From Panacagrimonas sp963975245 (GTDB taxonomy: Bacteria; Pseudomonadota; Gammaproteobacteria; Nevskiales; Nevskiaceae), in contig CAXBFJ010000006.1 of assembly GCA_963975245.1 (NCBI GenBank), positions 186,001-250,000 on the forward strand: a stretch of 64,000 bases of DNA. Direction: 5' to 3'. A model generated the notes under the pieces. It saw nothing but the letters and a program-made list of their open reading frames with translations, made no database searches and had not been told where the DNA came from. The position numbers were made by a program, and so were the translations under genes. Shown here piece by piece: positions 7,809-16,351 of the stretch (positions are counted from its first letter, which is position 1; every line of letters starts with the position of its first letter).

Positions 7809-8884
7809 GGCGTGCCCCTCGCATCAAATACCCATTCATCGCAGCTGTCTCCCATGGACAGCAGCTGGCTTGCATGACACCGAAGGCCTGGCGAGTGCAT
7901 TGGAAGAACGCCGGACCAGGCCCGAACGATGGCCTGGTCAATCTCGGGCAGCGCGATGGGTTCGTCGCGCCACATGCGAGAGGTGGAAAATCGAACCCGC
8001 ACTTCCCCTGTGTTCTCGATGATCTCAGCTTCCTCGTTGAGAAGGCCGCGTGTGGTGGCCATGTAATGCGCTGCTTTCAACGGCGTATCGATATGCTCGA
8101 TGCCGAGCGCGGCAGGCAGTTCCAGCCAGCGCTGCGCCAGCACCATGCGAAAGGCATGTTCCACCACTGCGGCTGCTGCTTGCAGACCGAGAATCTCGGA
8201 CAGGATCGTGAATCGGGTGGCGGTGTGATCAACAGCGTAATTGCGCAGGGCGCGCAGCTTTCGCTCCTGTGGCCAGCTTGCGTGAGGCAAGGCCGGTGCA
8301 CGGGCAGGATCAAACTCCGGTCCCCATTCTCCGGGGCGGCGCTGATAGGTTTCTTCCGGCTCCAGATCACGGTCGAACTCGCAGAAATATCCGGCATCCC
8401 ATGGGTCGCCGTCGGTCAGGTTCTGGGTCTGCACAAAGGCCAGCCGTGGATTGCCGATCATGGCGCCGTTGTGTGAATGCCAACCACGAAAAGCGGCCCG
8501 GCCGAAATCCGACCCCAGCGCTGCAGGTCCTGCCGAGGGTTGCGTCACGCCATCACCAATCCAGAAGGGTGGGCGATAGCGCACCCAGACCTTGTTCGGC
8601 GTCTCTTCCACGTACTCCATTGGCAGCCCGCCGAGCGTATTGGAAAAATAGTGATATTTGCCGCACCGCACCGCGTCGGTCGGTTCGTTACCAAGCTCCA
8701 GCTTTTCCATGCCCGGAAGGAAGTGCTTGCGGTGATGTCGCCGCAAGCTGCGGAATTCCAGTTCGGTGATGCTGTCCTGACCGTGCGAACGCACGCAGGC
8801 CAGCGTGACGCCGGTCCAGAGGCTGGTCCAGAGCTCGTAAGCGAGCCGGCACTGCGTCTGGGTGTCAAAGGTCTTGATATCCAC
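7805..8884 (-). CDS. Uncharacterised protein, first of two tandem paralogs in the CYP153 operon
   Basis: A 359-residue soluble-looking protein, paralogous along its full length to the product of 6714-7808. Shared conserved segments include RSHGQD near residue 33, RRH-K-FL-GM near residue 50, KYHYFSN, YVEETPNKVW, HNGAM-GNPRLAFVQTQ and YQRRPGEW, then a C-terminal helical part with DHTATRF. The invariant His, Tyr, Trp and Arg residues suggest an enzyme or a ligand-binding protein, but no catalytic signature is recognisable. It starts 7 bp after the ferredoxin stop, in the same operon as CYP153. The function is unknown. Confidence 0.85.
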   Translation of the reverse strand: MDIKTFDTQTQCRLAYELWTSLWTGVTLACVRSHGQDSITELEFRSLRRHHRKHFLPGMEKLELGNEPTDAVRCGKYHYFSNTLGGLPMEYVEETPNKVWVRYRPPFWIGDGVTQPSAGPAALGSDFGRAAFRGWHSHNGAMIGNPRLAFVQTQNLTDGDPWDAGYFCEFDRDLEPEETYQRRPGEWGPEFDPARAPALPHASWPQERKLRALRNYAVDHTATRFTILSEILGLQAAAAVVEHAFRMVLAQRWLELPAALGIEHIDTPLKAAHYMATTRGLLNEEAEIIENTGEVRVRFSTSRMWRDEPIALPEIDQAIVRAWSGVLPMHSPGLRCHASQLLSMGDSCDEWVFDARGTP

Positions 8885-8891
8885 GAGAGCC

Positions 8892-9212
8892 TCAGTGCTG
8901 ACTTTCAGGCAGGCGCACGACCAGCCCTTCCAGTTCTGCGCTGACGCGCAACTGGCAACTCAGGCGTGAAGTGGTGGCCCGGTCGTCGATGATGTTGAGC
9001 ATGGTTTCTTCCGTTGGCTCGACCGCCGGAAGCTTCTCGCTCCAGGGCGCTTCGACAAACAAGTGGCAAGTGCCGCAGGCCGCTTCGCCGCCACAGTCAC
9101 CATCGATACCGGGCACGCCATGATCCAGCGCAGTTTCCATTAGTGAAGAACCCTCGCTGGCCTGAACTTCGTGCGCGGTACCGGAAAAATCAATGAACGT
9201 TACTTTTGGCAT
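8892..9212 (-). CDS. [2Fe-2S] ferredoxin (adrenodoxin type), P450 redox partner
   Basis: A 106-residue ferredoxin of the adrenodoxin/putidaredoxin class with cluster ligands C40, C46, C49 and C86 (CGGEAACGTC, then LSCQ). It would pass electrons from an NAD(P)H-dependent reductase to the cytochrome P450 encoded 12 bp upstream in the same operon. The segment DGDCGGEAACGTCHLFV is characteristic, and the length is normal. No cognate ferredoxin reductase gene occurs in the window. The reductase is presumably encoded elsewhere. Confidence 0.93.
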   Translation of the reverse strand: MPKVTFIDFSGTAHEVQASEGSSLMETALDHGVPGIDGDCGGEAACGTCHLFVEAPWSEKLPAVEPTEETMLNIIDDRATTSRLSCQLRVSAELEGLVVRLPESQH

Positions 9213-9224
9213 GTGGTGATGTCC

Positions 9225-10514
9225 TCAGGCGTTGATGCGCACAGGCAGGGCTTCAAAACCCTTCACAAAGCAGGACAGGATTCGCTTGGGCTGACCCACC
9301 ACTTCAACCTGCCCCGGACGTGGCCAGCGTCTGAGCAGTTCTTCCCAGAGGATGCGCAGCTGCATTTCGGCCAGACGATTGCCCACACATCGGTGAACGC
9401 CGAAACCAAATGACAGGTGGTGACGAGGCCGCTTGCGATCAATGAGGAACTCGTTGGGACGATCAATGGCGCGTTCATCCCGATTGCCCGAGACGTACCA
9501 CATCACCACTTTCTCACCCTTCTTGATTTTCTTTCCGCCCAGTTCGGTATCGACGATGGCATCACGACGCATGTGTGCGAGCGGCGTCTGCCAGCGAATG
9601 ATTTCGGGCACCAGGGAAGGAATCAGGCCAGGGTTTGCGCAGAGCTTGGCGTATTCACCCGGATGTTCATTCAGCGCCATCAGTCCGCCGGTCATTGAAT
9701 TGCGAGTGGTGTCGTTGCCGCCCACGATCAGCAGGAAGCAATTGCCCAGCAGTTCTTCCTGCGTCATGTTCCGGGTCTTGTCCGAGTGCGCCAGCATGGA
9801 CAGCACATCGTTACCGGGCGGTGAGTTCACGCGCTGATTCCACATCTTGGTCATGTACACCGCCATGCCCTTGATCTCTTCTACGCGCTCTTCTTCGCTG
9901 TCAATGATGCCGGCACCGGGAATGGTCGTGGCCAGATCCGACCAGTGCGTCAGCATGTGGCGCTCTTCCCAGGGAAAATCAAACAGCGTGGCCAGCATCT
10001 TGGTGGTCAGGTCGATGGAGACTTTCTTCACCCAGTCGAAAGGCTCGTTGACGGGCAGGTGGTCGAGCACATCCGCCGTACGTTCTCGGATCAGGCCTTC
10101 GAGCTTGGCCAGGTTGTCCGGTGCCACGATGGGGCTGACGATCTTGCGCTGCTCGTCGTGGATGGGTGGATCCATGGAGATGAACATCGGCATGCTCGCT
10201 GCCGAGTTGTTATCCATGATGGTGATGCCGCCGCCATAGGTGTCCGACGTGTACAGGTCGGGATGCGTCTCTACTTCCATGATGTCGGCGAATCGGGTGA
10301 CCGACCAGAACGGACCGAACAGGCTGTCGCGGCAGTAGTGGACCGGGTCTTCGTCTCGCAGTCGCGCGAAGTAGTCCCACATCAGGTTATCGCGATGCAT
10401 CTCGGGGTTGCTGACATCGATGTCTTCCAGCGGGATGGACGAAACGTGGTCAGGGATGGGTGAGGCACCGTTCTGTGGGGTCGGCGTAACGGTGGATTGT
10501 TGCGTGCTTTGCAT
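9225..10514 (-). CDS. Cytochrome P450 alkane hydroxylase, CYP153A type
   Basis: Heme monooxygenase expected to hydroxylate the terminal carbon of medium-chain alkanes or related aliphatics. The 429-residue form has the oxygen-activating I-helix GGNDTTRNS, the K-helix EIIRWQ (ExxR) and the heme-ligand loop FGFGVHRCVGNRL with Cys376. Phrases such as SLEDIDVSNP-like IPLEDIDVSNP, DPVHYC, GPFWSVT, GGITIMD, MLATLFDFPWE and VMWYVSGNRD match CYP153A members I know. An ATG exists at 10598, but the ATG at 10514 has an excellent ribosome-binding site (GAGGA, 6-base spacing) and gives the usual family length. First gene of a four-gene operon, divergent from an AlkS/MalT-like regulator. Confidence 0.93.
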   Translation of the reverse strand: MQSTQQSTVTPTPQNGASPIPDHVSSIPLEDIDVSNPEMHRDNLMWDYFARLRDEDPVHYCRDSLFGPFWSVTRFADIMEVETHPDLYTSDTYGGGITIMDNNSAASMPMFISMDPPIHDEQRKIVSPIVAPDNLAKLEGLIRERTADVLDHLPVNEPFDWVKKVSIDLTTKMLATLFDFPWEERHMLTHWSDLATTIPGAGIIDSEEERVEEIKGMAVYMTKMWNQRVNSPPGNDVLSMLAHSDKTRNMTQEELLGNCFLLIVGGNDTTRNSMTGGLMALNEHPGEYAKLCANPGLIPSLVPEIIRWQTPLAHMRRDAIVDTELGGKKIKKGEKVVMWYVSGNRDERAIDRPNEFLIDRKRPRHHLSFGFGVHRCVGNRLAEMQLRILWEELLRRWPRPGQVEVVGQPKRILSCFVKGFEALPVRINA

Positions 10515-10759
10515 GAGGTTTCCTCGCAATAGGGGTTCAGCGATATGTGGCGCGTCCGTAATCTCCTCAGGAACAATTCCGGGAGCGGTGCTGGCCATCA
10601 GATTTGAGCTTAGGGGCTTGCTTCCGGCCGCAACCCTGCCATTGGTAAGGGTTCCCCAACCGGGGTCAGGCGCACATACTCTGACTCATCGCAGATTCGT
10701 GAGAGGGGTCTGCCAGACTGGCCTTGCGCCTTTAATTTGAGACCAATTTCAAGCCTGAC
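10515..10759. promoter_or_regulatory. Divergent control region between the CYP153 operon and its likely regulator
   Basis: A 245-bp intergenic region with a hyphenated inverted repeat, AACCCT-N10-AGGGTT, at 10632-10653. A short CCCC/GGGG dyad follows at 10654-10665. The position between a regulator gene and the operon it probably controls makes these dyads operator candidates. I see no confident -35/-10 pair. Confidence 0.4.
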
Positions 10760-13468
10760 GTGCCCAGCCATCACGCCCCAGCGCTGTACAGAAAATCCTG
10801 GGAGCTGCCCAGAAAACGTTTGCTGCTTCCAGAAGAAATATGGGAGCAGAGTCGGCAGATCGTGTCGGTTTCGGCGCCTGCCGGATATGGCAAGTCGACG
10901 CTGCTGTCGCAATGGCGCAGTCATTTCGAGAACGATGGCGCGCGCGTCGTCTGGTTGACCGCCAGTGGTGATGACCGCGAAGGCAGCAAGTTGCTACTCG
11001 ACTTCGCGCAGTCTCTGGAGCACGCACATTCGCAGAGTCCTGAAAGTCTGATCGATCGTTACGGCAGTCAGGGCTGGGAAGCGGTCATCAAGGCACTGTA
11101 TGCAGAGCTGACGGCCCTTTCTCCGCGCGCCGCGTTATTCGTGGATGACGTGCATGAGTTGCTGGATGGCCCCGCCGAATCCATGTTGCGCCTGCTGTTG
11201 CGCTATCAACCTGCTCGGGTTGTGCTGGTGTTGTGCGGTCGCGCGCCGGTGCATCTGGCAGTGAGCAAGGCACTGCTGGAAGGTCGGCTCATCCGCTATG
11301 CCGACACACAGCTCGCGCTCAACAAAGCCGAGATATCAAGCCTGCTGGAGCAGCATGGAATTCGACCACGCGAGGAGCTGATATCAGTCCTGCAGGATCG
11401 CACGCAGGGCTGGCCAGCGGCCGTGCGACTGGTTGCCCTGACAATGCAGGGCGATACCCGTTCACAGGACCAGTTTGTCAGCGGCCTCGGTCTTGGGCCG
11501 CAATCACTGACGGATTACCTGAACGACAATCTGGTTGCACAGCAGTCACCGCGCATGAATCAGTTTCTGCAGCGCGTGTCGCTGTTGCGCCAGTTCACCG
11601 TGCGCAGTGCACGCGCGGTCACCGGTTTCGACGACACCGCAGAGATTCTCGACGAGATTCATCGCAGTGCTTTGCCCATTCGCTGCACCTCGGACAGTGA
11701 GATGGTCTACGTCCTTCATCCACTGATGCGCGATTTTCTTCTCGCGCGTCTGATGCGACTCAGTGCAAAGGAGATTGAGCGTTACCGCACGCGCGCTTTG
11801 CGCTGGTTGCTGAAAGCCGAGCAGATCGACAAGGCCATCGAGGTCTGCCTGGACTCTAATGATCTGGCGGGCGCTGCGGCGCTGATCAGTGAGCATGCTG
11901 CTGCAATGGTGCAGCGTTATGGTCGCCATGTGACCTATCTCTACTGGATCAACAAACTGCCCAAAGAAGAGTTGGCGCAGTTTCCGGAGATACGACTGAA
12001 GCAGGCCTGGTCGCTGAATTTCCTGCAGCGTTACGAAGAAGCCGAATCAATTCGCAATGAACTGGAGCTGGAAATTCAGGAGTCGGCCGGGACCGTGGAC
12101 GCGCAGTGGCAGGAGCGCTTGGAGCAGGCGATCGAGCTGCAACGTTGTGCCGAAGCCGCGCTGCGTGATCGCGCCGTGACCAGTATCGCGCGAAGCAGCA
12201 ATTGGCTCAGGCGCTGGCCGCAAGGCGGCGAGTTCGAGCGTTCCGTCGCCAATAGCTGTCTGGCCTTTTCGCAAAAAACCCTGGGTAGGTTCGAGCTTGC
12301 CGAACGCCATGGACGGCAGGGACAAACCCTTGCGCGGCAGTGTCAGGATCATTACGTCCTGGCCTGGGCAACCATGCTGACCGCATCTGTGCTCATCAAA
12401 CAGGGCCAGTGTCGTCAGGCCCTGTACGAATGTGATCACGGTCTTGCCGAGTTGCAGCCGCATCTGGACAAGCGCGCGCCGGCCACGATGATGCTGCACG
12501 CGATGCGCGCAGGCTTGCTCTACGAGTTCAATCAGCTGGACGAAGTGCGTGATGCTCTTGAAGAGGGTCTTACCGCCCTGGTGGAGCAGTCTTCTGCTGA
12601 TCCGATGATCATCGGCTTTGTCACACTGGCTCGTTTGCAGGCCATCGGCGGCAATGTGCATGCGGGCATTGAGACCCTGCACGAAGGCGAGGTGCTCGGA
12701 CGCGGGCGGCAACTGCCGCGCTTAGCCATCACCCTGGCTGCCGAGCGGATCGTTTTGTTGCTGCGTAGCGGCGAGGTCCGGCAGGCGCGCCAACAGTGGG
12801 AAAGTCTTCATGAAGATCCAGCGCTGGGCGGCGCCGGAAGCTTTGCCAAGGCGCTGGAGGACAAGGCCGGCAGGATTCAGGCGCGCATCGGAATTGCAGA
12901 GGGCAAGTATCAGGAAGCCCTGGAGCTTCTGGCGCGCCCACTCGAGCATGCTCGCGCTACAGGCCAGAGAAGAAAGCTGGTGGAATTGCTACTGCTTCGC
13001 GCCATTGCGCTGCGTCAATCCAAAGCACCGGTAGCTGAAACATTCGAAACACTCGGCGACGCGGTGGGCATCGCCATGCAAGGCGGCTACGTTCGCACAC
13101 TGGTAGATGAGGGCGAGCCCTTGCGCCGTCTGCTTGCCGAGTACACCTCGGGCGGTGTTGCCGCGCCACCGAGTCAGGCCTGTCAGGTCTACCTGCGCGA
13201 GATTGACATCGCAATGCACCGAGCATCACCCGAGGCGGGCAATGAGGATGACGAGTTCGGCCAGAAGGTGGTGGAACCCCTGACAGAACGAGAATTGCAG
13301 ATCGTCGTGCGCCTCAAAGCCGGGCCCAGCAACCGGCAGTTATCCGATGCCTTGCTCATCACGCCGGGGACTTTGAAATGGCACCTGAGCAATATCTACG
13401 CGAAGCTCGGGGTCAGTAACCGGCTCGCTGCCATCAGCCGGGCGCAGGCGCTAGGTCTGGTTGACTAA
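10760..13468 (+). CDS. MalT/AlkS-type ATP-dependent LuxR-family transcriptional activator
   Basis: A 902-residue STAND-type regulator. It has an N-terminal NTPase with Walker A APAGYGKST (residues 39-47) and a Walker-B-like ALFVDDVHEL. A winged-helix segment and long TPR-like helical region follow, then a C-terminal LuxR-type helix-turn-helix (LTERELQIVVRL... GTLKWHLSNIYAKLGVSNR). Size and architecture match MalT and AlkS, the n-alkane-responsive activator of Pseudomonas alk genes. The start is a GTG at 10760 with only a weak ribosome-binding site. It is divergent from the CYP153 operon, 245 bp away, and so is probably its alkane- or metabolite-responsive activator. The inducer is an inference. 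Confidence 0.88.
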   Translation: MPSHHAPALYRKSWELPRKRLLLPEEIWEQSRQIVSVSAPAGYGKSTLLSQWRSHFENDGARVVWLTASGDDREGSKLLLDFAQSLEHAHSQSPESLIDRYGSQGWEAVIKALYAELTALSPRAALFVDDVHELLDGPAESMLRLLLRYQPARVVLVLCGRAPVHLAVSKALLEGRLIRYADTQLALNKAEISSLLEQHGIRPREELISVLQDRTQGWPAAVRLVALTMQGDTRSQDQFVSGLGLGPQSLTDYLNDNLVAQQSPRMNQFLQRVSLLRQFTVRSARAVTGFDDTAEILDEIHRSALPIRCTSDSEMVYVLHPLMRDFLLARLMRLSAKEIERYRTRALRWLLKAEQIDKAIEVCLDSNDLAGAAALISEHAAAMVQRYGRHVTYLYWINKLPKEELAQFPEIRLKQAWSLNFLQRYEEAESIRNELELEIQESAGTVDAQWQERLEQAIELQRCAEAALRDRAVTSIARSSNWLRRWPQGGEFERSVANSCLAFSQKTLGRFELAERHGRQGQTLARQCQDHYVLAWATMLTASVLIKQGQCRQALYECDHGLAELQPHLDKRAPATMMLHAMRAGLLYEFNQLDEVRDALEEGLTALVEQSSADPMIIGFVTLARLQAIGGNVHAGIETLHEGEVLGRGRQLPRLAITLAAERIVLLLRSGEVRQARQQWESLHEDPALGGAGSFAKALEDKAGRIQARIGIAEGKYQEALELLARPLEHARATGQRRKLVELLLLRAIALRQSKAPVAETFETLGDAVGIAMQGGYVRTLVDEGEPLRRLLAEYTSGGVAAPPSQACQVYLREIDIAMHRASPEAGNEDDEFGQKVVEPLTERELQIVVRLKAGPSNRQLSDALLITPGTLKWHLSNIYAKLGVSNRLAAISRAQALGLVD

Positions 13469-13481
13469 CCTGCTTGCCCAC

Positions 13482-13507
13482 AAAAAACGCCCCGATCAAT
13501 CGGGGCG
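13482..13507 (-). terminator. Rho-independent terminator of the Leu-Pro repeat gene
   Basis: A 9-bp stem (CGCCCCGAT at 13488-13496 paired with 13499-13507) is followed, read on the minus strand, by TTTTTT at 13482-13487. It lies 34 bp after the stop of the minus-strand gene and 20 bp after the convergent regulator gene, and may serve both directions. Confidence 0.8.
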
Positions 13508-13540
13508 CTCTTACCGCGATGTAGCGATGGCGCTGGGCTG

Positions 13541-14197
13541 TTACAAGCCGCCGCCGGACAGGATGCGATTGACGCGGGTCAGCTGCCCCTGAACGATGGA
13601 CAAGGGCAGCGGACCGCTGGCGATGCCCGTCAGTGTGCTCAGCGTGTTGGGAACAATGGCGGTCACGTTGCCCAGTTCACCGAGGTCTGGGAGCGTAGCG
13701 AGTCCTGTCAGACCGGCAGCACCGCCCGCGCTGGTCAGTGACTGCAAGAGGCCGGGAATATTGCCGGTCAGAGCCGTCGTGTCGGGGAGGCCCGGAAGCG
13801 CCAGAAGGCCACCGGTGCTGGTGCCGGGCAGTGCGCCCAGACCTGGAAGCGCGCCAAGGACCGGCAAACCGCCGAGGCCCGGCAAGCCGCCCAGACCTGG
13901 CAGAGCAGGAAGACCACCGCCACCCAGGACAGGCAGTGCGCCGAGGCCGGGCAGTGCAGGAAGACCGCCGCCGCCAATGATGGGCAATGCGCCCAAGCCC
14001 GGCAGTGCGGGGAGTCCGCTGCCGCCGCCGATGACAGGCAGAGCACCCAGGACCGGGAGCGAGCCAACCGCAGGCAGCGCGGGCAATGCACCCAGCACCG
14101 GAAGTGATCCGATCACGGGAAGTGCGGGAAGTGCCTGCGCCATGCTGTTGCCAGAAAATACGGTCATGCAAGCGGCGAGTGCGAGTGCTTTCTTCAT
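13541..14197 (-). CDS. Exported Leu-Pro-Gly repeat protein, function unknown
   Basis: A 218-residue protein with a clear Sec signal peptide (MKKALALAACMTVF, cleavage expected after the AQA at residues 20-22). About 130 residues of low-complexity repeats follow, built from LP(A/V)LPGLGALP-like units. The best unit, LPALPGLGALP-(I/V)(I/L)GGGG, is 17 residues long and occurs in tandem near the middle. The last 65 residues are non-repetitive (LPDLGELGNVTAIVPNTL...). The ATG at 14197 is preceded by GGAGGAA and is preferred over an upstream in-frame ATG at 14308. The repeats resemble elastin-like or silk-like low-complexity sequence, but I recognise no family. The gene is monocistronic, with its own terminator. 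Confidence 0.8.
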   Translation of the reverse strand: MKKALALAACMTVFSGNSMAQALPALPVIGSLPVLGALPALPAVGSLPVLGALPVIGGGSGLPALPGLGALPIIGGGGLPALPGLGALPVLGGGGLPALPGLGGLPGLGGLPVLGALPGLGALPGTSTGGLLALPGLPDTTALTGNIPGLLQSLTSAGGAAGLTGLATLPDLGELGNVTAIVPNTLSTLTGIASGPLPLSIVQGQLTRVNRILSGGGL

Positions 14198-14989
14198 GAG
14201 TTTCCTCCAATAAAATTTTGATGAAATGACGGGGTCAGATAGATACCAAATTATTCTTTCATCTTCGGATGCTTCCTGCGCCCTTGATGACTCAACGATG
14301 AAGCACAAAAAATGGTTCCGCTTCGCCAGGCAGTTTTTTCGCTTTCTTATTTACGCAATGCTCGGGTTGGTTAACCGCCATTGTCAGAGACGCGTAGAAA
14401 CGAATGCCGGCAAATCGGTGCAGAGTGCAATGCTCAGGGCTTCCTTACTCTGTCGCTGGGAAGAAGGAAGCGGCGTACCGAGATGTCCATCAAAGGTGCA
14501 GCAGGCCATAGCTTGTTAATGGTCTCGCTTTCCCACGTTCTGCAATCGGCGATGATGCGGTCGCTGTTGCAGATTTCTGTACTTTTCGTTTGTATATGAG
14601 AGGCGCGCTCACAGGGCGATTCTGGTCAGTGAGAATTTGTCGATCTAAATGTCTGGTCAGCGCGCATGGCGCCGTCCAATGCGCATTTTTGCGCAGCCAT
14701 GGGCGACGCAGCAGCACTGCACAATGCAGGCTGCATAAACGGCTTTGGCTCAGGGTGCCGTGGTAACCGCCTGATCACTGATCTGATCACGACAAGATGA
14801 GGCGCGAGAGCAGGCGCCTGTGACGTCGTCGTGGTTCCACCGCAAACGGGGCCGCCTTCATCACGAAGGCGTCCAATGCTCCCGACACAACTGACGAATC
14901 CGGGCCGGAGCGGCTCGATTGAAGGATTGAAGCAATAGAGAAGGGCGCCTCGTGAGGCGCCCTGCTCGTTGCGGTGCAGGCCTTTCAGT
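14198..14989. other. 792-bp region without a convincing gene
   Basis: Short open frames here lack ribosome-binding sites and coding character. Visible structures are a direct repeat of CTGATCA at 14771-14777 and 14783-14789 (also readable as a TGATCA dyad), and a hairpin CGCCTTC/GAAGGCG at 14853-14871 without a T-run. A terminator for the downstream gdpD-like gene lies at 14942-14963. The left part must hold the promoter of the repeat-protein gene. A small RNA is possible but unsupported. Confidence 0.4.
14934..14963 (-). terminator. Terminator of the glycerophosphodiesterase gene
   Basis: A 10-bp GC-rich stem (AGGGCGCCTC at 14942-14951 with its complement at 14954-14963) is followed on the minus strand by the pyrimidine-rich TCTCTATT. 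It lies 27 bp after the stop of the minus-strand gene. The T-run is weak. Confidence 0.55.
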
Positions 14990-16351
14990 TCAGCGCAATC
15001 CCATGCAGTTTGCGTAGTAGGTCACGGTGCCGGGCCAGTCGGTGAAAACGCCCTTCACGCCGACCTCGCGCGCAATCACGTCCAGCACATCCATCATGTC
15101 GCCGTCATTGTTGATCACGCTCTGGTGCGGATCATTCTGATTCAGGCCGTTGATGGACTGAAAATAGAATCCGCCACCGTTAGCAAGAAGGCCGTCGCGT
15201 TCAAAGCTCCAGGCGATGATGTCCAGGCCTGCCGCTTTCGCACGCTCGGCGTATGTCGATGCCTGTATCTTTTTTGACTCATCAACCCGCACCAACATCC
15301 ACAAGGGCGGTGCAATGATCTCGACGCCCTGCGCTGCCAGTTGTTCCATGCTCGGATTCCAGCTGGAAGGATCGGCGTAATTGAAGGTTGGGTCGTCGTA
15401 GCGGCCGTCCAGAAATACGGCTTGTCTTCCAAAGTGGGGTTCGTTCTCGATCCAGTAGAGGACGTCGTCCAGACGGAAGCTTTGTGGGAACACATCCCGG
15501 GATTGAATACCCGCTTCCTTGTACTCGTTGATCATCTGCTGGGCATATTGCTCCTGGGTGTAAAAGCCGAGGTAGGGCATCGGAACAACCGGTTCTTTTA
15601 GTTCCGGCGTCATCTTGACGCCTTGTTTGCGGAACAAGGCAATGCTTTCTTTGTGTGTGAGCAGCGTGCCTTTCGAGGCGTACAAGTCAGTACGCCAATC
15701 CGCAGTGCCCTTCATGTAATCCTCAACCGTCGTCGCCATGGGGTTGGCGGCATCCATCTTGCCGCGCAGGGATTTGAATTCTGCAAGGGTGATGTCGCTG
15801 GTACAGCATCGCGCCTGCGCCGGAGTTCCGGCCAATGGATCGGCGGGAACGAACGGCTGGGAACACTTTGCGGCCAGATCGGTGGCCAGAATGTTGGTGG
15901 TGGTATGCAGGTCGCACTGCGAGTGGCGGCAGACCAGTTCGCGGTCGTGCGTAAAGGTCACGTCGCATTCCTGAATGCCGGCCCCCATGCGAAATGCCGC
16001 CTCATAAGACTCTTTTGTGTGCTCGGGAAACATCAGCGGTGCGCCGCGATGGCTGACGGTGAATTCGGTTCTTTTGAATGGCCCGTCTGCGCAGGACATC
16101 AGCTTGTCCTTGAGCGGGCTCGGGTCCATGTCAGCGACCAGAAAATAGGGCCTGGGCCCCACCTGGATATTCTCCTTTCGTGCGTTTCGGCGGTCTTCGC
16201 GATGGCGTACATCGTGGCGATTCGCGTGCTTGTTGGCGGAGGCAGGAGACTGATGCGCGTGCTGCGCGGACAACTCCTTGGCCATCAATGGCATATGTGA
16301 GAGGGTGCAGATGGCGGCCAGAGAGGCGGCCAGCCTCGTGACAAATTTCAT
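14990..16351 (-). CDS. Periplasmic glycerophosphodiester phosphodiesterase
   Basis: A GDPD-family TIM-barrel enzyme releasing glycerol-3-phosphate from deacylated phospholipids. The 453-residue product starts with a signal peptide (MKFVTRLAASLAAICTLSHMPLMA) and a His-rich linker. The catalytic pieces follow: SHRGAPLMFPEHT (HRG plus metal-binding E), then ECDVTFTHDRELVCRHSQ (E-x-D and the second catalytic His). The C-terminal GVKGVFTDWPGT is the usual end of the barrel. Several cysteines (QCDL, KCSQ, RCC) suit a periplasmic protein with disulfides. It is a single gene, divergent from groESL. It is longer than E. coli GlpQ (about 358) because of the N-terminal linker and insertions. Confidence 0.88.
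   Translation of the reverse strand: MKFVTRLAASLAAICTLSHMPLMAKELSAQHAHQSPASANKHANRHDVRHREDRRNARKENIQVGPRPYFLVADMDPSPLKDKLMSCADGPFKRTEFTVSHRGAPLMFPEHTKESYEAAFRMGAGIQECDVTFTHDRELVCRHSQCDLHTTTNILATDLAAKCSQPFVPADPLAGTPAQARCCTSDITLAEFKSLRGKMDAANPMATTVEDYMKGTADWRTDLYASKGTLLTHKESIALFRKQGVKMTPELKEPVVPMPYLGFYTQEQYAQQMINEYKEAGIQSRDVFPQSFRLDDVLYWIENEPHFGRQAVFLDGRYDDPTFNYADPSSWNPSMEQLAAQGVEIIAPPLWMLVRVDESKKIQASTYAERAKAAGLDIIAWSFERDGLLANGGGFYFQSINGLNQNDPHQSVINNDGDMMDVLDVIAREVGVKGVFTDWPGTVTYYANCMGLR

Noticed and set aside
13596..14213. 205-codon Pro/Arg-rich frame antisense to the repeat-protein gene
   Set aside because: The low-complexity product is the reverse reading of the GC-rich repeats. The minus-strand frame has a signal peptide, strong ribosome-binding site and terminator.
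14226..14599. Short overlapping plus-strand frames in the 0.8-kb gap
   Set aside because: No ribosome-binding sites and no plausible composition; likely chance.
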